Notes under the pieces: model-generated
The model's database searches: none
What the model saw: the letters and a program-made list of their open reading frames with translations, nothing else
Told to the model about the DNA's origin: nothing
Translations under genes and position numbers: made by a program
Source of the DNA: Chloroflexota bacterium
GTDB lineage: Bacteria; Chloroflexota; Anaerolineae; Aggregatilineales; J027
Assembly (NCBI GenBank): GCA_013112715.1
Contig: JABFGB010000002.1
Location: 167,602 to 231,601 of the forward strand
Direction: 5' to 3'
DNA length: 64,000 nucleotides
Part shown: positions 33,479 to 41,397 of the stretch, in pieces
How positions within the stretch are numbered: position 1 is the stretch's first letter
Layout of the letters: each line of letters begins with the position of its first letter

Positions 33479-34452
33479 AAACTAATTCCCTCCAATATCC
33501 ATTTCAGGATTTCGCCTGCCAGACGTTCTCGATCTTCAATGGTCTCCATCAGCGTCTGTGTCACAATTAGAGACAGGGCGGGAGCCACTTTTCTTAGCTC
33601 CTCTACGGCATCGGTATCGGCAGTATCCATGACCAATCCATCTATCAGGCCCGTATAATAGGCCGCGATACCTTTGACTGAGGCATCCAAATGCAGTTCC
33701 TCCATCAATTTCGCGGCTGGCCCCTTGACAGCCTTTCCCCCGATTAAGGGACTGACCGCGATGCAGGGAACGTGGCGAGATTGAATCGCCTCACGCATAC
33801 CACCTAGCCTTAAAATAGGCTCAATTGAGAGCAGGGGGTTAGAAGGACAGATCACAATCAAATCAGCATGATGGATCGCGTCCAGTGCCATGTTGGTTGC
33901 TTGTGCTTCCCCCTCTCCTTTATAGGATAACCCAACTACGGTCGGTTGCCACCGAAATTTCACGAAATATTCCTGAAATTCCAACCTTCCATATTCTTGA
34001 GTGTCTACCAGCGTGGCAAAAGGGTCGTCGGTGGCGGGTAAAATGGTCTGTTGAATGCCGAGTGCTTGGGATAGTTGGTGGGTGACTTGGGTGAGGGTTT
34101 GCCCATTTTTGAGGGCTTCCGTCCGTAGAAAATGTGTGGCGAGGTCACGATCTCCCAAGCGAAACCAAGGGGCTGCTCCATAGCGTTCCAGCATTTCATA
34201 ATTTTGGAATGTATCGCCGTCAATGCCCCAGCCAGTTTTTGGGTTGGCAATTTCGCCGAGGGTATACATCACGGTGTCAAGATCGGGGGAGATATTGAGG
34301 CCACGATGCACAAAATCGTCGCCTGTGTTGACAATGACGGTTAAGTGGTTGGGAGGCAAAATCCGCGCCAAGCCATGTGCCAATTTCGCGCCGCCAACAC
34401 CTCCCGCCAAAGCCACGATCTTCGGGTGTAAATTTTCGTTTTTTAACGCCAT
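33475..34452 (-). CDS. cofD: CofD/FbiA transferase of F420 synthesis
   Basis: 325 residues. The N-terminus KIVALAGGVGGAKLAHGLA and IVNTGDDFVHRGLNISPDLDTVMYTLG are diagnostic for CofD/FbiA, which moves the phospholactyl-type group onto the Fo deazaflavin. CPSNPLLSIEPIL and DTADTDAVEEL also fit. The ATG at 34452 lies inside the nitroreductase gene (10-base overlap), so translation is probably coupled; a start 28 codons upstream lacks family similarity. Fo synthase (CofG/H or FbiC) is not in the window. Confidence 0.92.
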   Translation of the reverse strand: MALKNENLHPKIVALAGGVGGAKLAHGLARILPPNHLTVIVNTGDDFVHRGLNISPDLDTVMYTLGEIANPKTGWGIDGDTFQNYEMLERYGAAPWFRLGDRDLATHFLRTEALKNGQTLTQVTHQLSQALGIQQTILPATDDPFATLVDTQEYGRLEFQEYFVKFRWQPTVVGLSYKGEGEAQATNMALDAIHHADLIVICPSNPLLSIEPILRLGGMREAIQSRHVPCIAVSPLIGGKAVKGPAAKLMEELHLDASVKGIAAYYTGLIDGLVMDTADTDAVEELRKVAPALSLIVTQTLMETIEDRERLAGEILKWILEGISL

Positions 34453-35054
34453 ACGACTCGCGTTTCTAATGGTTCGCGGGTTCGTGTCCGCGCTTGGGCA
34501 GGATAGCCCAAAGTAATTAATGCCTGTGGCTCCCAATCGAGAGGGAGTTCAAGGGTATCGCGTACCACATCCGGGCAAAACAGCGGGGCACACATCCAAC
34601 AGGCGCCTAAACCAGCCGCATGAGCCGCCAGCAGTAAATTTTGCCCAGCCATCGCAGCACTTTGCATCGCCATGATGCGTTCGGCCTCGCTGCGTTTGGC
34701 GTCAGGATAGCGATCCATATCTACCATAGTAAAACACAAAACTACAAGGGCCGATGCGCTTATCATACGGGTGGTGGAGCGTCCGGTATCGGCAGCGATC
34801 ATTTCTTCCGCCACACCGTCGGCCTCTAAATCTTTACGCAATTGGTGGGCCATTCGGTTCGCAAGCAGTTCTTTACGAGCCGGGTCACGCACGACGGCAA
34901 AACGCCACGGCTGACGATTGTGGGCCGAAGGTGACCAAATCGCGGTTTCTAATAATTCCCGCAGCACGTCATCGGATATAGGGCGGTCTTCGTAAACACG
35001 CACCGAACGACGACTTTTGGCGAGCACGGCAAAATCTCGAAACTGCGTCATCAT
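34443..35054 (-). CDS. Nitroreductase-fold protein, likely the reductase half of FbiB
   Basis: 203 residues of the FMN-dependent nitroreductase fold: SRRSVRVYEDRPISDDVLRELLE, AIWSPSAHNRQPWRFAVV and GLGACWMCAPLFCPD. In actinobacteria the ligase CofE and a domain of this fold are fused as FbiB, where the FMN domain reduces dehydro-F420-0. Here the two are separate but adjacent genes that overlap as TAATG (35052-35056). The order cofE-nitroreductase-cofD supports the FbiB role. Two consecutive ATGs are possible starts. A general nitroreductase is the alternative. Confidence 0.8.
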   Translation of the reverse strand: MMTQFRDFAVLAKSRRSVRVYEDRPISDDVLRELLETAIWSPSAHNRQPWRFAVVRDPARKELLANRMAHQLRKDLEADGVAEEMIAADTGRSTTRMISASALVVLCFTMVDMDRYPDAKRSEAERIMAMQSAAMAGQNLLLAAHAAGLGACWMCAPLFCPDVVRDTLELPLDWEPQALITLGYPAQARTRTREPLETRVVWR

Positions 35055-35827
35055 TAACGATACAAATCCTGTTCCGGTGGACGGGTCATGTCGGAAGCAC
35101 GTCCGGATGTGGCACCAGTGGGCCATGTCAAACCACGTACCAAGATGACAGGTTGGCCCTCATCAGCCTCGCCTGTTAACAAACCTGCCGCGGCTGCTAA
35201 TTGATCGGCAAAGGCGGTGACAGTGGCCTTGAGTTCGCGCCCAAATAAATCGTGATAGCCGCGCTGATCTAAGAGAGATGGGATGCCGCTGATGCCAATG
35301 GCGACATTCACATTGCCCAAACGAAAGGGCCGACCATGTGTGTCGCTGATGACAATGCCGGGGCGTACCCCTGTTTGTTTTTCGAGCGCTTGGGCTAACT
35401 CATCGGCAAATTCATCGGGATTTTCGGGTAGGAGCAAAATGAGATCATGACCCAAACTGCCCGTGTTGGATTGGTCAATGCCTGCGTTGGCGGAGGTAAA
35501 GCCGAGTTTGTGGCGCACGATTAGAACATTGGGGGCAGCGCGGGACACGCCGATGGATTCACGCAAGGCTACCTCGACCATACGGGGGTCTTTGAGCGTT
35601 TTTTCACCCAACAAGACAGCCTCTGGTGAAGGCGTGATTTCGCGCAAATCCACGAAACGATTTTGCGATTTGGAGACAATTTTGGATGACACGACTAAAA
35701 TATCCCCATTACTCAGGGTTAGGCCTGCTCGTGTGAACGCGGCTAGGATGACGGCGGCTAGATTGTCTCCCGGTTGAATCAGCGGGATGCCGGGTAGGGC
35801 GATTAAATTCAGTTCCGTTGTCGGCAT
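35054..35827 (-). CDS. cofE: CofE: F420-0 gamma-glutamyl ligase
   Basis: 257 residues, the length of archaeal CofE and of the FbiB ligase domain. DILVVSSKIVSKSQNRFVDL, SIGVSRAAPNVLIVRHKLGFTSANAGIDQSN and VISDTHGRPFRLGNVNVAIGISGI carry the GTP- and metal-binding residues of the family. It adds glutamates to F420-0. It lies 5 bases after npdG and overlaps the nitroreductase start. Confidence 0.93.
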   Translation of the reverse strand: MPTTELNLIALPGIPLIQPGDNLAAVILAAFTRAGLTLSNGDILVVSSKIVSKSQNRFVDLREITPSPEAVLLGEKTLKDPRMVEVALRESIGVSRAAPNVLIVRHKLGFTSANAGIDQSNTGSLGHDLILLLPENPDEFADELAQALEKQTGVRPGIVISDTHGRPFRLGNVNVAIGISGIPSLLDQRGYHDLFGRELKATVTAFADQLAAAAGLLTGEADEGQPVILVRGLTWPTGATSGRASDMTRPPEQDLYR

Positions 35828-35832
35828 GGAGT

Positions 35833-36510
35833 TTATTCCGCAGCGATACCTGTAATATGAATGCCCGCGCCCTTGACACTGTATTTCTTATTTATATACA
35901 TCAGCACGGGGGTCAATGCCTCAGCCGCCACCGCATTGACAAGTGGGCCAGCATCAATGCCGCGCATTCCGGCGGCCTCGACCAGATGAATGACCTCGGT
36001 CTTGGCTTGGTCGTCATCGCCTGTTACCAGCACATCGCAGGCGACCTCATGCTCCAGTTTTTTGAGATGGGCAGCGCTGACATTTTGGAAAGCCGAAACC
36101 ACCTTGACACCATCGCCGACAATGGCCTGAGTTTCAAGCGCAGCGGCTTTGCCTGCGGGGACAAATACCCGGCGAATATCGGGTGGTTGCATGGGGACGG
36201 TTACATCTACCAAAATTTTGCCCTGCACTTCGTTTCGTACACTTTCGAGGGTGGCTTGGTGGGCATCATAGGGGACGGTCAACACCACAATATCAGCACG
36301 GGCGGCGGCTTCTTGGTTATGAGCACCTTCGATGAGGGATTCACCCAAAATCTCATTAAACTCGGTTGCTTTGCTCTTGGCACGTTCGGCATCGCGTGAG
36401 CCGACAATGACACGATAGCCGCTCTGTGCCCATCGCATCGCCAAGCCGGAACCTTCTTTTCCCGTTCCACCCAATACGGCAACTGTTACCATCATTTTAT
36501 CGTCGTTCAC
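35833..36510 (-). CDS. npdG: F420-dependent NADP oxidoreductase (NpdG/Fno)
   Basis: 225 residues. TVAVLGGTGKEGSGLAMRWAQSG is the NADP-binding loop of Fno/NpdG (GGTG-K/D-x-G, then SRDAERA for the phosphate). ALTPVLMYINKKY closes the C-terminal F420 site. It moves hydride between NADPH and F420, so it can supply F420H2 to the LLM enzyme at 30905. The GTG at 36510 has AAGGA upstream; ATGs five and six codons later lack such a site. First gene of the minus-strand F420 operon, divergent from the ygeW-like gene. Confidence 0.92.
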   Translation of the reverse strand: MNDDKMMVTVAVLGGTGKEGSGLAMRWAQSGYRVIVGSRDAERAKSKATEFNEILGESLIEGAHNQEAAARADIVVLTVPYDAHQATLESVRNEVQGKILVDVTVPMQPPDIRRVFVPAGKAAALETQAIVGDGVKVVSAFQNVSAAHLKKLEHEVACDVLVTGDDDQAKTEVIHLVEAAGMRGIDAGPLVNAVAAEALTPVLMYINKKYSVKGAGIHITGIAAE

Positions 36511-36721
36511 GTCAATGGTTCCTTACAAAGAGTCTTATTAGAGAGAGTGATCTAAGAGTAACCTAATTTTTGATGTTGGTACAGCCTGTCGTCAAGACCT
36601 AGTTATTCGAGTCAAAATATCAAATTGCACCCGGATAAAGGTCAAAAAATCCTCTGGCCGATTTGGGCTTTTTAGGACTAAAATCAAGCACACTAATTTT
36701 CGTTATCGGAGATAGACCCCC

Positions 36722-37705
36722 ATGCAAACCCATCTTAAAGGGCGCGATATGATTACCGATCAGGAATGGACACGCGCCGAACTAGATACCGTTTTTGAAT
36801 TAGCCTTTGATTTGAAGCGCAAACGGGCAGTGGGCGAACCCCATGCGTATCTGCGTGATAGGACACTGGCGATGCTCTTTTTCTTCACCAGCACCCGTAC
36901 TCGTGGCAGCTTTGAGGCGGGTATGGCCCAGTTAGGCGGACATGCAGCCTTTATTGACAGCGACACCACCCAGATTTCGCACGGCGACACCGCCAAAGAA
37001 ATCGGCGAGATTTTTGGACGCTATTTCGACGGCATCGCTATCCGCCAATGTGACTGGAATTTTGGCAATAAATACATCCGTGAGGTTGCTGCCGCCAGCC
37101 GCGTGCCTGTTTTGAACATGCAGTGCGATGTGTATCACCCGTTCCAAGCACTGGCCGACCTGATGACGATTCAGGAATATTTTGGGCGCGAAAGCCTCAA
37201 GGGTAAAACGATCAATGTCAGTTGGGCGTATGCTGCCAGCTATCAAAAACCGATCAGTGTGCCGCAAAGCCTGATTTTGTTGATGACTCGCTATGGTATG
37301 AATGTGCGCCTGACTCACCCACCAGAATACAAATTGATGCCGGATATTTTGGAACAGGCCAAAGAAAATGCCCGCCGAAGTCATGGCAGTTTTGAAATAG
37401 GCCATGATTTTGATGCGGGCTTCAAGGGCGCGGATATTCTGTATCCCAAGAGTTGGGGGGCACTGTTGACCACCACCGACAACGCCGAAAGCGCCCGTAT
37501 CGGCAAGAAATATACGGACTGGATCACCGACGAACGCCGTATGGCTCTGGCGAACGAAGATGCCATTTATATGCACTGCCTCCCCGCTGACCGCAATATC
37601 GAAGTCACCGATGGCGTGATTGATGGCCCACAGAGCGTGGTCTATGATGAAGCCGAAAATCGCCTGCACGCTCAAAAAGCGGTGATGGCATTGACGATGG
37701 GTTAA
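36722..37705 (+). CDS. ygeW: YgeW-type knotted carbamoyltransferase
   Basis: 327 residues of the aspartate/ornithine carbamoyltransferase fold. The carbamoyl-phosphate loop FFTSTRTRGSFEAGM is present (STRTR), as is the HCLPA motif near the C-terminus (MHCLPADRN). The segment VSWAYAASYQKPISVPQSL, with LTHPPEYKLMPD and ILYPKSWG, follows YgeW rather than OTC or ATC. YgeW is one of the genes of the anaerobic purine-degradation set, where it is thought to phosphorolyse a ureido group to carbamoyl phosphate. The following carbamate kinase would make ATP from that. GGAG nine bases before the ATG. Confidence 0.85.
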   Translation: MQTHLKGRDMITDQEWTRAELDTVFELAFDLKRKRAVGEPHAYLRDRTLAMLFFFTSTRTRGSFEAGMAQLGGHAAFIDSDTTQISHGDTAKEIGEIFGRYFDGIAIRQCDWNFGNKYIREVAAASRVPVLNMQCDVYHPFQALADLMTIQEYFGRESLKGKTINVSWAYAASYQKPISVPQSLILLMTRYGMNVRLTHPPEYKLMPDILEQAKENARRSHGSFEIGHDFDAGFKGADILYPKSWGALLTTTDNAESARIGKKYTDWITDERRMALANEDAIYMHCLPADRNIEVTDGVIDGPQSVVYDEAENRLHAQKAVMALTMG

Positions 37706-37738
37706 GCATAAAATTAAATTTAGCATCATTTTCAAAGT

Positions 37739-37790
37739 AGAGGCACGCCTTTGGTTTTTGATTAAAAGGCCGCCTCTCTTTGTGTCTTTA
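37739..37790 (+). terminator. Two-step hairpin between ygeW- and carbamate-kinase genes
   Basis: AGAGGC (37739-37744) pairs with GCCTCT (37772-37777), and GCCTTT (37747-37752) with AAAGGC (37765-37770), giving one long stem with small bulges. A U-rich tail CTTTGTGTCTTT follows. It could terminate or attenuate the ygeW transcript before the kinase gene. Confidence 0.65.
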
Positions 37791-37815
37791 AATTTAAAAA
37801 AAGGATTAATGACCT

Positions 37816-38772
37816 ATGGCAAGCAAGACCGCAGTAGTGGCGATTGGCGGCAATTCGCTGATATTAGACAAAAATCGTCCTGACGTGGGGCATCAATGGG
37901 AAGCGGTACACGAGACCTGCCAGCATATCGCGGCGATGATAGAAGAGGGTTGGAGTGTTGTCGTTACACATGGCAATGGCCCACAGGTCGGGTTTATTCT
38001 GCGACGCAACGAATTGGCGGCCCATGAAGTCCATACGACCCCGCTGGATTTGATTGGAGCGGATACACAGGGCGCAATTGGCTATATGCTGCAACAGAGC
38101 CTCAGCAACGCGCTTCATGCTCGCAACATTCAGCGCGGTGTGGTCACGGTGATTACACAAGTGCTGGTCAATAAAGATGACTCCGGTTTTCAGAACCCCA
38201 CCAAACCCATTGGTGGCTTTTTGGAAGAAGCAACGGCCCGTAAGTTTGAGGCGGATGGATGGCAGGTGGTGGAAGATGCAGGTCGTGGATGGCGGCGGGT
38301 GATTGCTTCGCCTCAGCCATTGGAAATTGTTGAACTGGATGCGATTCAACGCATGATTCAAGATGGGTTTATCGTCATCGCTTGTGGTGGGGGTGGGATT
38401 CCAGTCATTCGCACGGATGAAGGCGAAATCAAAGGTGCGCCGCCGTCGGTGATTGATAAAGATCGCGCGTCGAGTTTGCTGGCCTCGCATATGAAGGCTG
38501 ACTTGTTTCTGATTTCGACAGGGGTAGAGCAGGTAGCGATTAAATTCAACACGCCCCAGCAGCAAAATCTTGACCGCATTACCGTTGCCCAAGCGAAAGA
38601 ATATATGGCGGCGGGTGAATTTGCGGAAGGCAGCATGAAACCGAAGATTCAAGCCGCGATTCGATTTTTGGAGCGGGGCGGTCAACAAGGGCAACAAGCC
38701 TTGATTACTGACCCGCCGAATATTTTGCGGGCACTGCGGGGAGAGACGGGGACATGGATTCTGCCAGATTAA
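37816..38772 (+). CDS. arcC: Carbamate kinase
   Basis: 318 residues of the amino-acid kinase fold with the ArcC motifs VAIGGNSLI, VVTHGNGPQVGFILRR, DLIGADTQGAIGYML, ACGGGGIPVI and VIDKDRASSLLA. It transfers phosphate from carbamoyl phosphate to ADP, or the reverse. Next to a YgeW-type carbamoyltransferase the ATP-forming direction is likely, as with YqeA in the E. coli purine set. An AGGATT lies 11 bases before the ATG. Its stop overlaps the next gene by 19 bases. Confidence 0.92.
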   Translation: MASKTAVVAIGGNSLILDKNRPDVGHQWEAVHETCQHIAAMIEEGWSVVVTHGNGPQVGFILRRNELAAHEVHTTPLDLIGADTQGAIGYMLQQSLSNALHARNIQRGVVTVITQVLVNKDDSGFQNPTKPIGGFLEEATARKFEADGWQVVEDAGRGWRRVIASPQPLEIVELDAIQRMIQDGFIVIACGGGGIPVIRTDEGEIKGAPPSVIDKDRASSLLASHMKADLFLISTGVEQVAIKFNTPQQQNLDRITVAQAKEYMAAGEFAEGSMKPKIQAAIRFLERGGQQGQQALITDPPNILRALRGETGTWILPD

Positions 38773-40031
38773 CCGAACGCCTACCGCATATCACGGGGTT
38801 GCAGTGTGTCATTTGTGGGGTGATGTACAGCCTTGATGATGTGATGTATACCTGCCCCACATGCGGCCCGGTTGGAACGTTGGACGTGCTATATCGGGGT
38901 GGGGCACATCGTTATGAAGCCGAAACGGGGTTGTTGACGATGTGGCAGCAGCCCGATCTTTTGCCCGCACTGCCACCCGCCGGATTGCAGAGATTTGGGG
39001 GGACGACGCTGCTTGGCCCGGAATCCTTAGCAAAACTGGCTGCGGAAATCGGCGTGGCTGAACTGTATATAAAACATGACGGCCTGAATATGACGGGTTC
39101 GCTCAAAGACCGAGCGAGCGCGATGGTAGTGGCCCATGCGGTGCAAAATTTGGGTCGGCAGGTGATTGCAACGGCCAGTACCGGAAATGCCGCCGCCGCC
39201 CTCGCCGGGGTGTGTGCCAGTGTGCCGGGGGCACAAGCGGTGATTTTTGCGCCTGCTACTGCACCGGAAGGCAAGATCGCCCAGATGGTGGTGTTTGGGG
39301 CGAATGTTATTCTGGTCAATGCTGACTATGACACGGCGTTTGACCTATGCGGCGCGGCCTGTGAGGAGTTTGGTTGGTACAATCGCAGTACGGGGATCAA
39401 TCCGTTTACCTCCGAAGGCAAAAAGACCGTCGTGCTAGAAATCGCTATGCAGCTTCGTTATCAACTGCCGGATGTGATAGTGGTCGCGGTGGGGGATGGG
39501 AGCATCATCGGCGGGGTGCATAAGGGTCTGGTGGATATGCAGCGACAGGGGTGGATTGAAAAGTTGCCTCGTTTGGTCGGTGTTCAAGCCGCTGGTAGTG
39601 ACGCGCTGGTGTATGCGTGGGAACAGGGCCTTTCCGCCGCCGAGATGCAAGATCGCCCCGCCAATACGATCGCGGACAGCATTAGCAGTCGGTTGCCGCG
39701 TGACCGAGCCAAAGCATTACGGGCTGTTCGTCAAAGCAATGGCGCGTTTATCCGTGTGACGGATGAAGAAATTTTGGCGGCGATTCCAGCATTGGCACGG
39801 GGGAGTGGGGTGTTTGCAGAACCCGCAGCGGCAGCCACATTCGCAGCATTGCGACCCGCACTGGCAGCCGGGTTTATTGATAAACGTGAGCGTGTATTGC
39901 TGTTGGTGACGGGGACAGGTTTGAAAGATGTGCGCTCGGCGATGCAAAGTGTTAACGCCGAGAAACCGCCTGTGGTAGAGCCATCGCTAGACGCGGTACG
40001 GCATCAGGTCAAAAACTGGCAAATCGCTTAG
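38754..40031 (+). CDS. Threonine-synthase-like fold-type II PLP enzyme
   Basis: 425 residues. An N-terminal zinc-ribbon-like pair (CVICG, CPTCG) as in some threonine synthases; the PLP lysine in NMTGSLKDRA; the phosphate loop ASTGNAAAALAG; and TGTGLKD near the end. Threonine synthase (ThrC) is the closest well-known family. Its start lies 19 bases inside the carbamate kinase gene, so translation is coupled. Coupling to catabolic genes suggests it may instead be an ammonia-lyase acting on a diamino acid, filling the place of YgeX; that is inference. No thrB or hom gene is near. Confidence 0.82.
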   Translation: MDSARLTERLPHITGLQCVICGVMYSLDDVMYTCPTCGPVGTLDVLYRGGAHRYEAETGLLTMWQQPDLLPALPPAGLQRFGGTTLLGPESLAKLAAEIGVAELYIKHDGLNMTGSLKDRASAMVVAHAVQNLGRQVIATASTGNAAAALAGVCASVPGAQAVIFAPATAPEGKIAQMVVFGANVILVNADYDTAFDLCGAACEEFGWYNRSTGINPFTSEGKKTVVLEIAMQLRYQLPDVIVVAVGDGSIIGGVHKGLVDMQRQGWIEKLPRLVGVQAAGSDALVYAWEQGLSAAEMQDRPANTIADSISSRLPRDRAKALRAVRQSNGAFIRVTDEEILAAIPALARGSGVFAEPAAAATFAALRPALAAGFIDKRERVLLLVTGTGLKDVRSAMQSVNAEKPPVVEPSLDAVRHQVKNWQIA

Positions 40032-40082
40032 GTTGGAAGCATAATTAACGGATAATTTGATCACTAGGAAGTGGTTTTTGGA

Positions 40083-41120
40083 ATGAATACAGCACCACCC
40101 GTTCTGTCCATTGTTGCGCCTGTATATAACGAGGAAGGCAACATTCCGCGTTTGTATGCTGAGATTAAGCGTGTCATGGAACAGTTTGATGGTACGTGGG
40201 AATTGGTACTGGTCAACGACGGTAGCCGCGATAAATCCTTGCAGGAAATGATGGAAGTTCATCAGGCCGATGACCGGGTACGCATCGTCAACTTTGCGCG
40301 TAATTTTGGACACCAAACAGCGGTCACGGCGGGCATGGATTTTGCAGCCGGGGAAGCGGTGGTGCTGATTGATGCTGATTTGCAAGACCCACCCGAAGTC
40401 ATTTTGAAATTGGTTGAAAAATGGCGTGAGGGCTATCAGGTGGTGTATGCGGTGCGGGCTGAACGGCGCGGCGAAAGTCGCTTTAAAATCTGGACGGCGA
40501 AGATGTTTTACCGCATGATTTATCGCATCACAGATGTAGATATTCCGCTGGATACAGGTGATTTTCGCTTGATGGATCGGCGGGTGGTGAATGCGGTCAG
40601 TCAGATGCGGGAACATAATCGATTTATCCGAGGGCTGACGAGTTGGGTTGGGTTTAAGCAGACGGGTGTGGAATATGTCCGGCAGGCCCGTGAAATCGGC
40701 GAGACCAAATATCCACTGCGCAAAATGCTGCGTTTGGCGATTGACGCCATCACGGGATTTAGCTTTTTCCCACTACAGGTTGCCATCTATTTCAGTTTTG
40801 TGCTGGGTGTGCTGGCAGTCTTAGCGTTGCCACTGGTGGTTTTCTTGCGATTGGCGACGAGTGATGCGTTTTTGGAAGGGCAGGCGACTACTCTATCGGT
40901 GGTGTTGATCCTCAGCGCCTTCCAATTTTTCTTCTTTTTCGTCATGGGCCAGTACATCGCTCGGATTTATGATGAAACACGCGGACGCCCCCTCTATGTG
41001 GTGGCAGATACCTTTGGGATTGAACTGGAACAGCGCACCATTCCAGCGCGGGTAGTGGCGGAAGTGCCTTCTAATCGTAGTCATAAGGATATTGAGGAGG
41101 GAAGCCATGCCGTTGTCTGA
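40083..41120 (+). CDS. Family 2 glycosyltransferase, DPM1/GtrB-like
   Basis: 345 residues. A GT2 catalytic domain at about 1-230: SIVAPVYNEEGNIPRLY, VLVNDGSRDKS, DADLQDPPEVI (the metal-binding DAD and QDP) and DTGDFRLMDR. Two membrane helices follow (about 245-270 and 280-305), with a cytoplasmic tail. This is the plan of polyprenyl-phosphate mannose/glucose synthases such as DPM1 and GtrB, which load a sugar onto the lipid used by membrane glycosyltransferases. The ATG at 40083 is favoured; a GTG at 40071 is too close to the AGGAA. Confidence 0.85.
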   Translation: MNTAPPVLSIVAPVYNEEGNIPRLYAEIKRVMEQFDGTWELVLVNDGSRDKSLQEMMEVHQADDRVRIVNFARNFGHQTAVTAGMDFAAGEAVVLIDADLQDPPEVILKLVEKWREGYQVVYAVRAERRGESRFKIWTAKMFYRMIYRITDVDIPLDTGDFRLMDRRVVNAVSQMREHNRFIRGLTSWVGFKQTGVEYVRQAREIGETKYPLRKMLRLAIDAITGFSFFPLQVAIYFSFVLGVLAVLALPLVVFLRLATSDAFLEGQATTLSVVLILSAFQFFFFFVMGQYIARIYDETRGRPLYVVADTFGIELEQRTIPARVVAEVPSNRSHKDIEEGSHAVV

Positions 41121-41349
41121 TCCGACTCCCACCGACGATAAAACACGGATTGAACTCTATCAGCATCTCGTGATTGAGTATGAAAAATTAGACGAGCAGA
41201 TTGATGCCCTGTTGATGCGGAATAATGGACATACTGAGGGTATGCCAGACGCGGATTATCGCGCCTATCGAGAGTTGGCCGAGCGGCGTGATGAGGTTCA
41301 TAATCAGATTCAGGCCCTAGAAAACAAATTATTGGATGATGAGAAGTAG
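41107..41349 (+). CDS. Small coiled-coil hypothetical protein
   Basis: 80 residues, charged, mostly helical: IELYQHLVIEYEKLDEQIDALL and then YRELAERRDEVHNQIQALENKLL, which should form an antiparallel coiled coil. No family recognised. It overlaps the glycosyltransferase stop by 14 bases and has a strong GGAGGGAAG six bases before the ATG. Position suggests cotranscription with the glycosyltransferase. Confidence 0.6.
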   Translation: MPLSDPTPTDDKTRIELYQHLVIEYEKLDEQIDALLMRNNGHTEGMPDADYRAYRELAERRDEVHNQIQALENKLLDDEK

Positions 41350-41397
41350 TAAGTTAAGTAACATTTAGTATCCCCACAGAAAAGCAGGCGAAATTCT

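Noticed and set aside
37864..38697. 277-codon open frame opposite the carbamate kinase gene
   Set aside because: Antisense to a gene with every family motif; long shadow frames are common at this GC content.
38754..38790. Overlap of carbamate kinase and threonine-synthase-like genes as a frameshift fusion
   Set aside because: Both proteins are complete with normal ends. A 19-base overlap is ordinary translational coupling.
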